Assembly: GCA_947598455.1 (NCBI GenBank)
Contig: CANQFI010000018.1
Coordinates: 1-19,172 of the forward strand
Direction: 5' to 3'
Length of the DNA stretch: 19,172 nt
Source: an uncultured Bacilli bacterium
GTDB lineage: Bacteria > Bacillota_I > Bacilli_A > RF39 > UBA660
Below the pieces are notes generated by a model. It was not told the DNA's origin and did no database searches. It worked only from the letters and a program-made list of their open reading frames with translations. Made by a program: the position numbers and the translations under genes. Position 1 is the stretch's first letter; every line of letters begins with the position of its first letter. This document shows positions 5,431-12,453 of the stretch, in pieces.

Positions 5431-6606
5431 ATGAGTACAATTGTAATGAACACAAAAGATGAAGTTATCATGAAATTAGTTCATTATTTTATAACTGAAG
5501 GAAATTATAATCCTATTGTTGTCAATGGTGTTAAAGATGAAATATGGTTAGAAAATTCTGAAGGACCTTATCGTATTGTTAGAATTAATTCTAATAATAT
5601 CTTTAATAAAGAACAATTAGAATATGATAATTATAAAATAGAGAGTATTGTTAAACAAATTAAGAAGAAAACTTTTTCTTTTAATGTTAATACATTAAAT
5701 ATTTTATTAGATGTTAATGAAGATCTAAAATTAGAAGAAACAAAGAATATCAAACCTGTATCTTTAGATGGAAATAATTTAAATATTACAAATGAAAATA
5801 TTTTAGAAGCTTTTCCTAATATAAATGAAAAATTATTAAAGGATACAAGTGGTATAGATTTAATCTTAAATGTTACTAAGGATATTAATCAAAAAACGGA
5901 GAAAGATAATATGTTGTATGAAAAAACTTTTCGACCAAAAAAAATTGTTTTCACTTATTTATTAATCGCCATTTGTACAATTATGTTTATTGTTACCTGT
6001 ATTGTAGGTGGTAGTGCTTTTATTTCTGGAAGAGATGGTCATTATGTTGCTACCATATTAGCGCAGATGGGCGGAGATAATCCTGTTCTTGTAAAATCAG
6101 GAGAATTCTGGCGTTTATTTACGGCAATGTTCTTACATGCATCTATTCTTCATCTTCTTATTAATATGTATTCATTAAGTGTCTTAGGACGCCAAATAGA
6201 AACTTTTCTTGGTAAAGCCAAATTTGTTGCTATATATTTAATAAGTGGAATATGTGGTAGTTTATTATCTATAGCTACAATGTCCGATAATATTGTAGCA
6301 GTAGGTGCATCAGGAGCTATCTTTGGTTTAGCCGGGTCTTTACTTTATTTTGGCTATCACTATCGTACTTATTTAGGTGATGCCATAAGAAGACAAATAA
6401 TTCCTGTTATTATTATCAACTTATTAGTTGGTCAATTAAGTAGTAGTATCGATAACTTCTGCCATATTGGTGGTTTATTAGGTGGTATATTTATAACAAT
6501 GGCCTTAGGTATTGATGGTAAATCAAAAACTTATGAAAAAGTTAACGGTATTATATGCTTATTAATTTATATTGGCGTTTTAACATATTTTATCTTTTTT
6601 AGATAA
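5431..6606 (+). CDS. rhomboid-family intramembrane serine protease (GluP/YqgP-like)
   Basis: The 391-residue protein has a soluble N-terminal domain of about 165 residues and a rhomboid membrane core, the architecture of B. subtilis GluP (YqgP). The catalytic Ser is S294 in GASGAIFGL, and its partner is H345 in CHIGGLLGG. The WR pair (W227, R228) in the first loop and H241-x3-N245 (HLLIN) near the oxyanion hole are also conserved, so an active protease is expected. Rhomboids cut single-pass membrane proteins; the substrate here is unknown. The ATG is set by TAGGAGGA at 5418-5425. The gene is monocistronic and ends at a strong terminator shared with the converging lexA. The N-terminal domain cannot be assigned a function from sequence. 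Confidence 0.9.
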   Translation: MSTIVMNTKDEVIMKLVHYFITEGNYNPIVVNGVKDEIWLENSEGPYRIVRINSNNIFNKEQLEYDNYKIESIVKQIKKKTFSFNVNTLNILLDVNEDLKLEETKNIKPVSLDGNNLNITNENILEAFPNINEKLLKDTSGIDLILNVTKDINQKTEKDNMLYEKTFRPKKIVFTYLLIAICTIMFIVTCIVGGSAFISGRDGHYVATILAQMGGDNPVLVKSGEFWRLFTAMFLHASILHLLINMYSLSVLGRQIETFLGKAKFVAIYLISGICGSLLSIATMSDNIVAVGASGAIFGLAGSLLYFGYHYRTYLGDAIRRQIIPVIIINLLVGQLSSSIDNFCHIGGLLGGIFITMALGIDGKSKTYEKVNGIICLLIYIGVLTYFIFFR

Positions 6607-6608
6607 AT

Positions 6609-6640
6609 AAAAAATTTCAATCGTGTGATTGAAATTTTTT
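6609..6640. terminator. bidirectional terminator between the rhomboid gene and lexA
   Basis: A perfect 14-bp stem (6609-6622 with 6627-6640), GTGT loop, T-tract on one side and A-tract on the other. It can stop transcripts from both converging genes. Confidence 0.9.
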
Positions 6641-6657
6641 TCATTTCCTTATTCTTT

Positions 6658-7278
6658 CTATAAGCTACGATATAATCCAATAGCTTTTCCTAAAATTGTA
6701 CAATTATCTAAAATAATAGGACTCATTGTATCATTTTCAGGTTGCAATCTAATGTGATCTTTCTCTTTATAGAATGTTTTTAAAGTAACTTCACCTTCAG
6801 GAGTCATTGCTACAACCATTTCTCCATTACGAGCTACATTTTGTTTTTGTACAATAACTATATCTCCATCATAAATACCTTTATTAATCATTGATTCACC
6901 ACTAGCTTTTAAAGTAAAAATTGTTTCCTTAGGTGGTATTAAACTAGCGGGTAGAGTAAACCAATCGTCAGGATTTTCAATTGCTTCAATAGGATTACCA
7001 CAAGCAACTTTTCCAAGTAATGGTACTTTTACTAAATCTTCGTTCTTTTTAGCATATTCATTATCTCCAACAATCTCAATAGTTCTAAATTTAGAGTTTG
7101 CTTTTCTAATACAACCAGCATCCTCTAATTTTTTTAAATGCGAATGAACAGTTGCTGGTGAAGATAAACCTAGAGCTGCACCAATTTCTCTTGTTGATGG
7201 TGGGTATCCATGATCAACAACGTACTTTTTAATATAGTTAAGAACATCTTCTTGTCTTTTAGTAAGATTCTTTTCCAT
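6658..7278 (-). CDS. lexA: SOS repressor LexA
   Basis: This 206-residue protein is the repressor of the DNA-damage regulon, inactivated by RecA-stimulated self-cleavage. It has an N-terminal winged HTH (residues 1 to about 65: TKRQEDVLNYI, PPSTREIGAALGLSSPATVHSHLKKLEDAG) and an S24 peptidase domain. The catalytic dyad is S129 (ASGESM) and K167 (TLK). The scissile site reads KVACGNP, so cleavage would be Cys93-Gly94 rather than the usual Ala-Gly. The ATG at 7278 is chosen because GGAGG (7285-7289) lies six nt ahead. The stop is TAG. The promoter carries a LexA-like palindrome over its -35, giving autorepression. Divergent placement next to a small SOS-type gene parallels lexA-yneA of B. subtilis. 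Confidence 0.96.
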   Translation of the reverse strand: MEKNLTKRQEDVLNYIKKYVVDHGYPPSTREIGAALGLSSPATVHSHLKKLEDAGCIRKANSKFRTIEIVGDNEYAKKNEDLVKVPLLGKVACGNPIEAIENPDDWFTLPASLIPPKETIFTLKASGESMINKGIYDGDIVIVQKQNVARNGEMVVAMTPEGEVTLKTFYKEKDHIRLQPENDTMSPIILDNCTILGKAIGLYRSL

Positions 7279-7295
7279 ATCATACCTCCAAAATA

Positions 7296-7324
7296 ATAGT
7301 ATCATATTTAAGTCCTAAAGTCAA
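7296..7324 (-). promoter_or_regulatory. lexA promoter
   Basis: On the minus strand, TTGACT (7324-7319), a 17-nt spacer and TACTAT (7301-7296) form a sigma-A-type promoter, with TGA directly before the -10 (extended -10). The LexA-like box at 7322-7335 covers the -35. Confidence 0.7.
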
Positions 7325-7335
7325 ACAAATGTTTT
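7322..7335. promoter_or_regulatory. LexA-box-like operator 1 (lexA promoter)
   Basis: CAAACAAATGTTTT contains the palindrome AAACA-AA-TGTTT. It agrees with the B. subtilis SOS box CGAACRNRYGTTYC at all but the second and last positions. Placement over the lexA -35 fits autorepression. Confidence 0.7.
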
Positions 7336-7388
7336 TGTGTTGCGAAAAATGTATCAAAAAATACGTGTCAATTAAAAATGTCAAAAAG

Positions 7389-7402
7389 CAAACAAATGTT
7401 TA
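7389..7402. promoter_or_regulatory. LexA-box-like operator 2
   Basis: CAAACAAATGTTTA has the same AAACAAATGTTT core as operator 1, 67 bp away. It lies 10 bp upstream of the -35 of the divergent small gene. Confidence 0.65.
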
Positions 7403-7411
7403 TAACGCATA

Positions 7412-7440
7412 TTGACACAAACAAATGTATGTAATATGAT
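7412..7440 (+). promoter_or_regulatory. consensus promoter of the SOS-type small membrane protein
   Basis: TTGACA (7412-7417), exactly 17 nt, TATGAT (7435-7440): the best sigma-A promoter in the window. The spacer holds a LexA-like box, so repressor binding would block RNA polymerase directly. Confidence 0.85.
7418..7431. promoter_or_regulatory. LexA-box-like operator 3 (in promoter spacer)
   Basis: CAAACAAATGTATG has a full left half and a one-base mismatch in the right half (TGTAT for TGTTT). It fills the promoter spacer. The same 14-mer less its last base recurs at 19147-19160. Confidence 0.65.
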
Positions 7441-7465
7441 AGAGATGGTAAAAGGAGTGAGGTTA

Positions 7466-7603
7466 ATGAAAAAAAGTGAAACAATAAAAGATGTGGCAGG
7501 AATTATCATCTTATTCCTAGTTTTAGCTCTAGGAATTGTTGCTATTAATACTCGTATGGGAGAGTTTAATAGTAATCAAAATATTGCTTCATTAAGAAAT
7601 TAA
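7466..7603 (+). CDS. 45-residue single-pass membrane protein, candidate SOS-induced division inhibitor
   Basis: The product starts MKKSETIKDVAGIIILFL. It has one membrane segment (about residues 11-27), a basic-acidic N-terminus and a polar tail of about 18 residues rich in Asn and Ser. The ATG at 7466 follows AAAGGAG (7451-7457) with an 8-nt gap; an open frame further upstream overlaps the promoter and is not the start. It is divergent from lexA with LexA-like boxes between, the position of yneA in B. subtilis, whose product blocks division during the SOS response. YneA has a membrane helix plus a LysM domain and is about twice as long; no LysM is present here. The SOS link rests on the promoter; the division role is inferred from position and topology. 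A terminator follows directly, so it is transcribed alone. Confidence 0.75.
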   Translation: MKKSETIKDVAGIIILFLVLALGIVAINTRMGEFNSNQNIASLRN

Positions 7604-7630
7604 TATCAGGCAGCTGATATTATTTTTCTT
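7602..7630 (+). terminator. intrinsic terminator of the small SOS-type gene
   Basis: An 8-bp stem (7602-7609 with 7614-7621) with GCAG loop, followed by a T-rich tail. The stem begins inside the stop codon. Confidence 0.8.
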
Positions 7631-7651
7631 TTAAAAAAAGATTATTTAGTG

Positions 7652-7657
7652 TATAAT
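7652..7657 (+). promoter_or_regulatory. -10 element for the glycosyltransferase gene
   Basis: TATAAT 23 nt before the ATG, with SD AAGAGGT (7664-7670) just beyond the predicted transcription start. No clear -35 is seen. Confidence 0.4.
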
Positions 7658-7680
7658 CAACATAAGAGGTTTTAATTATT

Positions 7681-8820
7681 ATGAAAAAAAGAATATTATT
7701 GACTTATGCAATGTATGGTAATGGACACCGTGCAATAGCTGAATACATTGAAAGTTATTTTAAAGCCCAAGATCCTGAACTAGAGATTCTTGCTATTGAT
7801 ATATTAAGATATTCAACTCCCATATTAGGTAGATTAAGTCAAAAAGTAACAGACTTTTTTTTATTAAAATTTCCAATCGGATGGTCTCTTATCTATGATT
7901 TATTTGACACTAAAATAAGTGCTGCTATTGCTAATCATACTAGTATGAGTTTATTTAAAAATAAAAGAATGAAAAAATTAATTAGTGATTTTAATCCTGA
8001 TTTAACTATTTCAACTCATTTTTTTGGTAGTAGTTTAATTGATTATTATAATCGTAAAGGTGTTATAAATTCTAAACTTATTACCGTAGTAACTGATTAT
8101 GAAGCCCATACTTTATGGTTAAGAGGATATAAACGTGAACAAGCTATTATTGTTGGTGATCGTGATGAAGTTGGATATCTTGTCAAAAAAGGCGTTCAAA
8201 GAAATATCATTAAACCAATAGGTATTCCTATCCATCCTATTACTAGTAATGATTTTGATATCATTTCAGCTACAGAAAAATATGGGTTTGATGGTTCACG
8301 ACCAATATGTCTCTTCTTTGGTGGTGGCGGTAATGGGGGGACTCATTCTTTACCATATATTCGTAAATTATTAAAGAACAATTTAAATATAGACTTTATT
8401 TATGTTGCTGGCAAAAATCAAACAGCTAAAGAGAAAGTTGATAAATGGATTAAAGAATATGATGTTAAAAACTTTAAAACATTAGGCTTTGTTAATAATG
8501 TTCCTGAATTACTTCAAATATGTGATTTTGTCGTTTCAAAACCTGGTGGTGCCCAAACAACCGAAAGTCTATACTTTAAAAAACCCGTTATTATGATAAA
8601 TTGTAGCGGTGGCCAAGAAGTAGGCAATAGTAAATATTTTGAAAAACATGGTTATGGTAAAAGATTTAAAACATCATTCATGTTTAATAGATATATGCAA
8701 CAAATTTCTAACAATCCAAAGATTATTGAAAAAATGCAAAAAAATATGGAATCAAATACTAATGATAAAGCCATGGAAAAATTATATGAAATTGTTATAA
8801 AACAATTAAAAGACAAGTAA
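7681..8820 (+). CDS. UgtP/MGDG-synthase-like diacylglycerol glycosyltransferase (GT28)
   Basis: The 379-residue protein has the two-domain GT-B layout of the MGDG synthase/UgtP family, which transfers sugars from a nucleotide sugar to diacylglycerol to make membrane glycolipids and lipoteichoic acid anchors. The N-terminal acceptor domain begins KKRILLTYAMYGNGHRAIAEYI, with the GNGH glycine loop at 13-16. VVTDYEAHTLWLRGY (136-150) is the family TD-x-x-x-H-x-x-W block. The C-terminal donor domain contains FFGGGGNGG (212-220) and SKPGGAQTTESL (286-297), the sugar-nucleotide site. Length is close to B. subtilis UgtP. Which sugar is used and how many are added cannot be told. It is transcribed alone, between two terminators. 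Confidence 0.87.
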   Translation: MKKRILLTYAMYGNGHRAIAEYIESYFKAQDPELEILAIDILRYSTPILGRLSQKVTDFFLLKFPIGWSLIYDLFDTKISAAIANHTSMSLFKNKRMKKLISDFNPDLTISTHFFGSSLIDYYNRKGVINSKLITVVTDYEAHTLWLRGYKREQAIIVGDRDEVGYLVKKGVQRNIIKPIGIPIHPITSNDFDIISATEKYGFDGSRPICLFFGGGGNGGTHSLPYIRKLLKNNLNIDFIYVAGKNQTAKEKVDKWIKEYDVKNFKTLGFVNNVPELLQICDFVVSKPGGAQTTESLYFKKPVIMINCSGGQEVGNSKYFEKHGYGKRFKTSFMFNRYMQQISNNPKIIEKMQKNMESNTNDKAMEKLYEIVIKQLKDK

Positions 8821-8847
8821 AAATTAAATATTTGACTAACATAATAG

Positions 8848-8877
8848 AAGATTTAGATGTTAAACTCTAAATCTTTT
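8848..8877 (+). terminator. probable terminator after the glycosyltransferase gene
   Basis: A perfect 10-bp stem (8848-8857 with 8866-8875) and 8-nt loop, ending in TTTT. The short T-tract makes it weaker than the others. Confidence 0.6.
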
Positions 8878-8900
8878 CATATTTACTAATGTCAAAAAAT

Positions 8901-8909
8901 TGGTATAAT
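8901..8909 (+). promoter_or_regulatory. extended -10 promoter of tkt
   Basis: TGG-TATAAT is a consensus extended -10. The predicted start is about 8916, immediately before the SD GGAG (8917-8920), so the leader is about 14 nt. Confidence 0.6.
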
Positions 8910-8929
8910 TAAAATAGGAGAGTGATGTT

Positions 8930-10915
8930 ATGAACCCTGATGCAACTCATTCATTAAATAGTTTAAGAATCTTAAGTATTGATATGATTTCATATGCTAA
9001 GAGTGGTCATCCTGGAATATGTCTAGGAGCTGCTCCTATCATGTTTTCTACATATGTTGATAATTTAAATATTTATCCAAGTGATCCTAAATGGCCAAAT
9101 CGCGATCGTTTTGTTATGAGCGCCGGCCATGGTTCTGCCTTATTATATGCTATGTTATTTATGGCCGGATACGATATTTCAATAGATGATTTAGTAGATT
9201 TCCGCAAAATAGATTCCAAAACTCCAGGTCATCCTGAATATGGTGTAACCCCTGGTGTTGAAACCTCAACTGGTCCATTAGGTCAAGGACTAGCTAATGC
9301 TGTTGGTATGGCTATTGCTGAAAAATATCTTGCCAGTCTTTTAGAAGAAGAAATACCTAAACAAAAACTAATTAATTATTATATCTATGCTTTAGTAGGT
9401 GATGGCGATTTAATGGAAGGTATTGCTAATGAAGCTGCTTCGCTTGCTGGAACACTAGGTTTAGATAACTTAATAGTATTATATGATTCAAATGATGTTA
9501 CTTTAGATGGTGAACTAAAAAAAGCTAATACCGAGAATATTGTTCAAAAATTTATTACTTTAGGGTGGGAAGTAGATTATGTTCCTGAAGGTAACGATAT
9601 TAAAGAAATTGATAAAGCTTTAACACGTGCTAAAATAAATAAAAAACCAACACTAATCGAAATAAAAACTGTTATTGGTCGTGGTTCATACTATGAAGGT
9701 AAAAATCTAGTTCATGGTAAACCATTAAACAAAGATGACATGATTAATATTCGTAAAAAATATAATATAGCTACTAACACTATGGAAATAACTGAAAATG
9801 CTGTTAAATATGTCCGCGAAACTATTAAAAGTCGTACCGAACAAAACTATAAAAGTTGGAAGAATTATTTTGAAAGTTTAAAAAATAGTAATCCTAATGA
9901 AAATTTAAAAAAATTATTAGATTTTATTGAAACTGGCGATGTTAATATTCCATTTAGTAGTGCTAATTTTAAAATTCAAAGTAACTATAGTGAACAATTA
10001 CGTGAATCTAATTCTAAAATGATGAATATCATTAGTGATCGTAACAAATTATTTTTAGGTGGTAGTGCCGATTTGGCGACTTCTTGTCGTACTAGTTTAT
10101 TAAAAGAAATAGATTTTAGTAAAAAAGAACCAATGGGACGTAATATTAACTTTGGTGTTCGAGAACATGCTATGGGTGCCATATTAAACGGCATAGCTTT
10201 ATCTGGTTTACGTACTTATGGTTCAACCTTTTTAGTTTTTGCTGACTATTTAAAACCAGCTATCCGTATGAGTGCTTTAATGAATCTTCCTGTAACATAT
10301 ATTTTTACTCATGACTCTGTATCTGTTGGTCAAGATGGTCCAACTCATGAACCAGTTGAACAACTAGCAATGTTAAGAACCATCCCTAACTTAACTGTTA
10401 TAAGACCGGCTGATATCAATGAAGTAATTGGTTGTTGGGATTTTATTCTTAATAATAAAAAACCAGTCGCTTTAGTTCTTTCTAAAGATGAAGCGCATAT
10501 TCTTGATGGAACAAGTGGTGAAAATGTTAAAAAAGGTGCTTATATTATTAGAAAAGAAGTTCAAAGATTAGATGCTGTCTTAATTAGTACAGGTATCGAT
10601 TTAACAACAACTTATTTGATCAGTGAAGAATTACGTGCTAAAGGCATTGACACTAGATTAGTTTCAATGCCATCAGTCGATTTATTCCTAGCTGAACCTC
10701 AAGAATATCAAGATAAAATAATTCCTCCTAATATTAAAGTATTTACTGTTGAAGCTAGTGCTACACTTCCTTGGTATCGTTTCGCTTCCAAAAATTGTGC
10801 AATTGGTATTGATACTTTTGGTTATAGTGGTCAAAAAGAGGATGTTTTAAAAAAGGTTGGTTTTGATTATGATTCAATAATGAATAAAATAATTGAAAAT
10901 ATAAAAAATAATTAA
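8930..10915 (+). CDS. tkt: transketolase
   Basis: Transketolase moves two-carbon units between sugar phosphates in the non-oxidative pentose phosphate pathway, using thiamine diphosphate. The 661-residue protein is full length. SGHPG (H27), GHGSALLY (H67) and GPLGQG (115-120) line the active site. VGDGDLMEG to YDSND (156-189) is the thiamine diphosphate and Mg binding motif. The central REHAMG carries E412, which activates the cofactor, and THDSVSVGQDGPTHEPVEQL (460-479) supplies H461 and D470. tkt, sirA and yneF occur in this order in B. subtilis downstream of lexA, as here. The ATG follows AGGAGAGTGA. A 17-bp hairpin after the stop probably terminates part of the transcript and also holds the next gene's SD. 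Confidence 0.96.
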   Translation: MNPDATHSLNSLRILSIDMISYAKSGHPGICLGAAPIMFSTYVDNLNIYPSDPKWPNRDRFVMSAGHGSALLYAMLFMAGYDISIDDLVDFRKIDSKTPGHPEYGVTPGVETSTGPLGQGLANAVGMAIAEKYLASLLEEEIPKQKLINYYIYALVGDGDLMEGIANEAASLAGTLGLDNLIVLYDSNDVTLDGELKKANTENIVQKFITLGWEVDYVPEGNDIKEIDKALTRAKINKKPTLIEIKTVIGRGSYYEGKNLVHGKPLNKDDMINIRKKYNIATNTMEITENAVKYVRETIKSRTEQNYKSWKNYFESLKNSNPNENLKKLLDFIETGDVNIPFSSANFKIQSNYSEQLRESNSKMMNIISDRNKLFLGGSADLATSCRTSLLKEIDFSKKEPMGRNINFGVREHAMGAILNGIALSGLRTYGSTFLVFADYLKPAIRMSALMNLPVTYIFTHDSVSVGQDGPTHEPVEQLAMLRTIPNLTVIRPADINEVIGCWDFILNNKKPVALVLSKDEAHILDGTSGENVKKGAYIIRKEVQRLDAVLISTGIDLTTTYLISEELRAKGIDTRLVSMPSVDLFLAEPQEYQDKIIPPNIKVFTVEASATLPWYRFASKNCAIGIDTFGYSGQKEDVLKKVGFDYDSIMNKIIENIKNN

Positions 10916-10916
10916 A

Positions 10917-10925
10917 TTCGACAAA
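10917..10925. promoter_or_regulatory. Spo0A box upstream of sirA
   Basis: TTCGACAAA is a perfect match to the complement of the Spo0A-binding consensus TTTGTCRAA. It lies 43 nt before the sirA ATG, and B. subtilis sirA is under Spo0A control. Its TCGACA (10918-10923) could double as a -35 with a long 21-nt spacer to TATATT (10945-10950). The Spo0A-activated spoIIG promoter of B. subtilis also has an unusually long spacer. Confidence 0.6.
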
Positions 10926-10966
10926 ATAAATCACCAATAAGAGATATATTCTTATTGGTGATTTAT
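10926..10966 (+). terminator. 17-bp hairpin between tkt and sirA, terminator-like and SD-sequestering
   Basis: 10926-10942 pairs perfectly with 10950-10966 around the 7-nt loop GATATAT. The 3' arm contains GGTGA (10957-10961), the only SD of sirA, and the ATG starts two nt after the stem. No long T-tract follows, so termination may be partial, but read-through tkt mRNA would have the sirA SD locked. Confidence 0.75.
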
Positions 10967-10967
10967 A

Positions 10968-11378
10968 ATGCGTACATATTATATTTTTAAAATAAAAGAA
11001 CCATATTCTAATTTAACCAAAGATTCTCCTTATAATTTATACAAAGTACTAGAAAATATCTATTATTTAAATAATGATCAAATAAAAATAGCTTATAATT
11101 TCTTTAGTCAAATAAGAGAATATTTTAATAAGGATATTCTTGATAATAACTTATATGAACATTATAAAAATAAAGATAACTATAGTAAAATAAATAATAC
11201 TCATATGATATATGATTATTTTACTAAAGAAAAAACTAAATTAATAATTAATAAATCATATTTATACATAAAATCTACCAAAGATATTCCGACTTTCTTA
11301 AAAGTATTATCTAAAAAAGATCATTTATTTGTTTGTGATTTTATTAATAAAGATTATTTTTGGTTAGAAGAAATATAA
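10968..11378 (+). CDS. sirA: SirA-like sporulation inhibitor of replication
   Basis: The 136-residue protein resembles B. subtilis SirA (YneE), which binds DnaA early in sporulation and prevents new rounds of replication. Similar stretches are the N-terminus (MRTYYIFKIKEPYSNL against an HYY-x-YLIKEEF pattern) and especially the C-terminus (FLKVLSKKDHLFVCDFINKDYFWLEE, matching FEVLKKVSP-x-FLAMDFNSKRYGWL as I recall it). The middle is poorly conserved and very rich in Lys, Asn and Tyr. Position between tkt and yneF is exactly that of sirA in B. subtilis, and a Spo0A box lies upstream, so three lines of evidence agree. The SD GGTGA is buried in a hairpin, implying control of translation. I cannot align it by computer; divergence is substantial. 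Confidence 0.8.
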   Translation: MRTYYIFKIKEPYSNLTKDSPYNLYKVLENIYYLNNDQIKIAYNFFSQIREYFNKDILDNNLYEHYKNKDNYSKINNTHMIYDYFTKEKTKLIINKSYLYIKSTKDIPTFLKVLSKKDHLFVCDFINKDYFWLEEI

Positions 11379-11437
11379 TAAGTCTTGTTAAAACATAAAA
11401 TATTTAGTAAAATAATCATACAAAGGAGCGTGTTATA

Positions 11438-11656
11438 ATGCCTGCAGTAGTTGCTGACATCTTACATATTGTAATTGGTCTTGTTATCGGTCTTGTAATT
11501 GGCTTTTTAGTAGCTAGACATATTTTTAAAAAACAAATTGAAGAAAATCCTCCAATCAATGAAAAAATGATTGAAGCTATGATGAGTGGAATGGGGCGTA
11601 AACCTAGTCAAAAACAAGTAAGACAAATTATGCAACAAATGAATAAATATAAATAA
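11438..11656 (+). CDS. yneF: YneF family (UPF0154) small membrane protein
   Basis: This 72-residue protein has one N-terminal membrane helix (about residues 8-30, IVIGLVIGLVIGFLVARHIF) and the family's conserved NPPINEKMIEAMMSGMGRKPSQKQVRQIMQQMN. YneF proteins are widespread in Bacilli and Mollicutes, and their function is not established. It follows sirA as in B. subtilis, with its own strong SD (AAAGGAG, 11422-11428). A terminator ends the tkt-sirA-yneF cluster. Confidence 0.93.
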   Translation: MPAVVADILHIVIGLVIGLVIGFLVARHIFKKQIEENPPINEKMIEAMMSGMGRKPSQKQVRQIMQQMNKYK

Positions 11657-11662
11657 TAAAAT

Positions 11663-11699
11663 TGATAATTAGAGATTCATTTCTATTATCATTTTTTTT
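11663..11699 (+). terminator. intrinsic terminator after yneF
   Basis: A 10-bp stem with one bulged T (11663-11673 with 11682-11691), an 8-nt loop and eight Ts (11692-11699). Confidence 0.8.
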
Positions 11700-11730
11700 A
11701 CTTATTTTTTTGTTTAATAGATTAATTTTT

Positions 11731-11760
11731 TTGGAAATTTATTGTCATATTATGTATAAT
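11731..11760 (+). promoter_or_regulatory. promoter of the 185-residue membrane protein gene
   Basis: TTGGAA (11731-11736), 18 nt, TATAAT (11755-11760). The leader to 11800 is about 33 nt, one of the longer ones here, and holds a small CTTATT/AATAAG hairpin (11770-11790) just before the SD AGAGGTG. Confidence 0.5.
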
Positions 11761-11799
11761 TGTGTTATTCTTATTATATAGAATAATAAGAGGTGTTAT

Positions 11800-12357
11800 A
11801 TGAATTTACTTGGTCTTATAGATAAATTATATGATAATAATTATTTTGCCACTATTTTAATAGTAGCTATTATTGTTTTAGTAATCTTGTTTATAGTAGT
11901 TTTATTACTGGGTATTAAAGATGCTAAAGAATCTAAAGAACCTAAAAAAGTTAAGGAAGAAGAAGTAAAAGATATTACTTTTGAACCTGAAACTAAAGAG
12001 CCTCCAGCTAATGAAGATGTCACATTTGAAATGCCTGTCTTAACTAAAAATCTTGAAGATTTTAAAAAGAGTTTTGAAGAAGAAATTCAAAAGGATCAAG
12101 AAGTAGAAGTTAGGACTACAACTCATAATTCACTAAGTGAAGCTACTAAACCAATGAAAATATTAGATATTAATGCTATTGAAGATACAGCTATTTTAGA
12201 TACAGTTATTGATACATCAGAAAAGAAAGAAGATTCATCTTCTCCTAAAGAAATTACCAAAAGTTCAAAAGAACCAGTTAAAGAAACAACTAAAGAACCG
12301 ATTTTTGACAAAACAGATGATGATAAACTACATTTTTTAGAAGATGACGACTTTTAA
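11800..12357 (+). CDS. hypothetical single-pass membrane protein with long acidic tail
   Basis: I do not recognise this 185-residue protein. Residues 16-38 form a strong membrane helix (ATILIVAIIVLVILFIVVLLLG). The rest is charged and low in complexity, rich in Lys, Glu, Thr and Pro, with recurring KEP/KEPxK phrases and an acidic end (LHFLEDDDF). A more structured-looking patch lies at about residues 76-128 (FEMPVLTKNLEDFKKSFEEEIQ, PMKILDINAIEDTAIL). With a short N-terminus, the tail is probably cytoplasmic, so a scaffold or recruitment role is possible but not shown. The SD AGAGGTG sets the ATG. It has its own promoter and terminator, so its place before parE need not mean shared function. 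Confidence 0.7.
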   Translation: MNLLGLIDKLYDNNYFATILIVAIIVLVILFIVVLLLGIKDAKESKEPKKVKEEEVKDITFEPETKEPPANEDVTFEMPVLTKNLEDFKKSFEEEIQKDQEVEVRTTTHNSLSEATKPMKILDINAIEDTAILDTVIDTSEKKEDSSSPKEITKSSKEPVKETTKEPIFDKTDDDKLHFLEDDDF

Positions 12358-12375
12358 AAAAGTCCGAAAATATGG

Positions 12376-12416
12376 GAGTTATTTGACATTTTAAACTGTC
12401 AAAGCTCTTTTTTTTT
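12376..12416 (+). terminator. intrinsic terminator before parE
   Basis: A TTTGACA/TGTCAAA stem (12382-12388 with 12397-12403), extended by GAG/CTC across a small internal loop, is followed by nine Ts (12408-12416). The TTTGACA/TGTCAAA arms also resemble Spo0A boxes but are better explained as the stem. Confidence 0.85.
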
Positions 12417-12428
12417 ACTTGTCTTTTA

Positions 12429-12437
12429 TGTTATACT
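12429..12437 (+). promoter_or_regulatory. extended -10 promoter of parE-parC
   Basis: TGT-TATACT is an extended -10 lying 17 nt before the parE ATG, with SD GGTGA (12444-12448) between. The predicted leader is about 10 nt. Confidence 0.5.
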
Positions 12438-12453
12438 AACTATGGTGAATTAA

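Noticed and set aside
7342..7355. Further LexA-like site between lexA and the small gene
   Set aside because: Only the right half fits the SOS consensus; the left half is poor, and the region is AT-rich.
12382..12403. Pair of Spo0A-like sequences (TTTGACA and TGTCAAA) before parE
   Set aside because: They are the two arms of a terminator stem followed by nine Ts, which explains their symmetry better.
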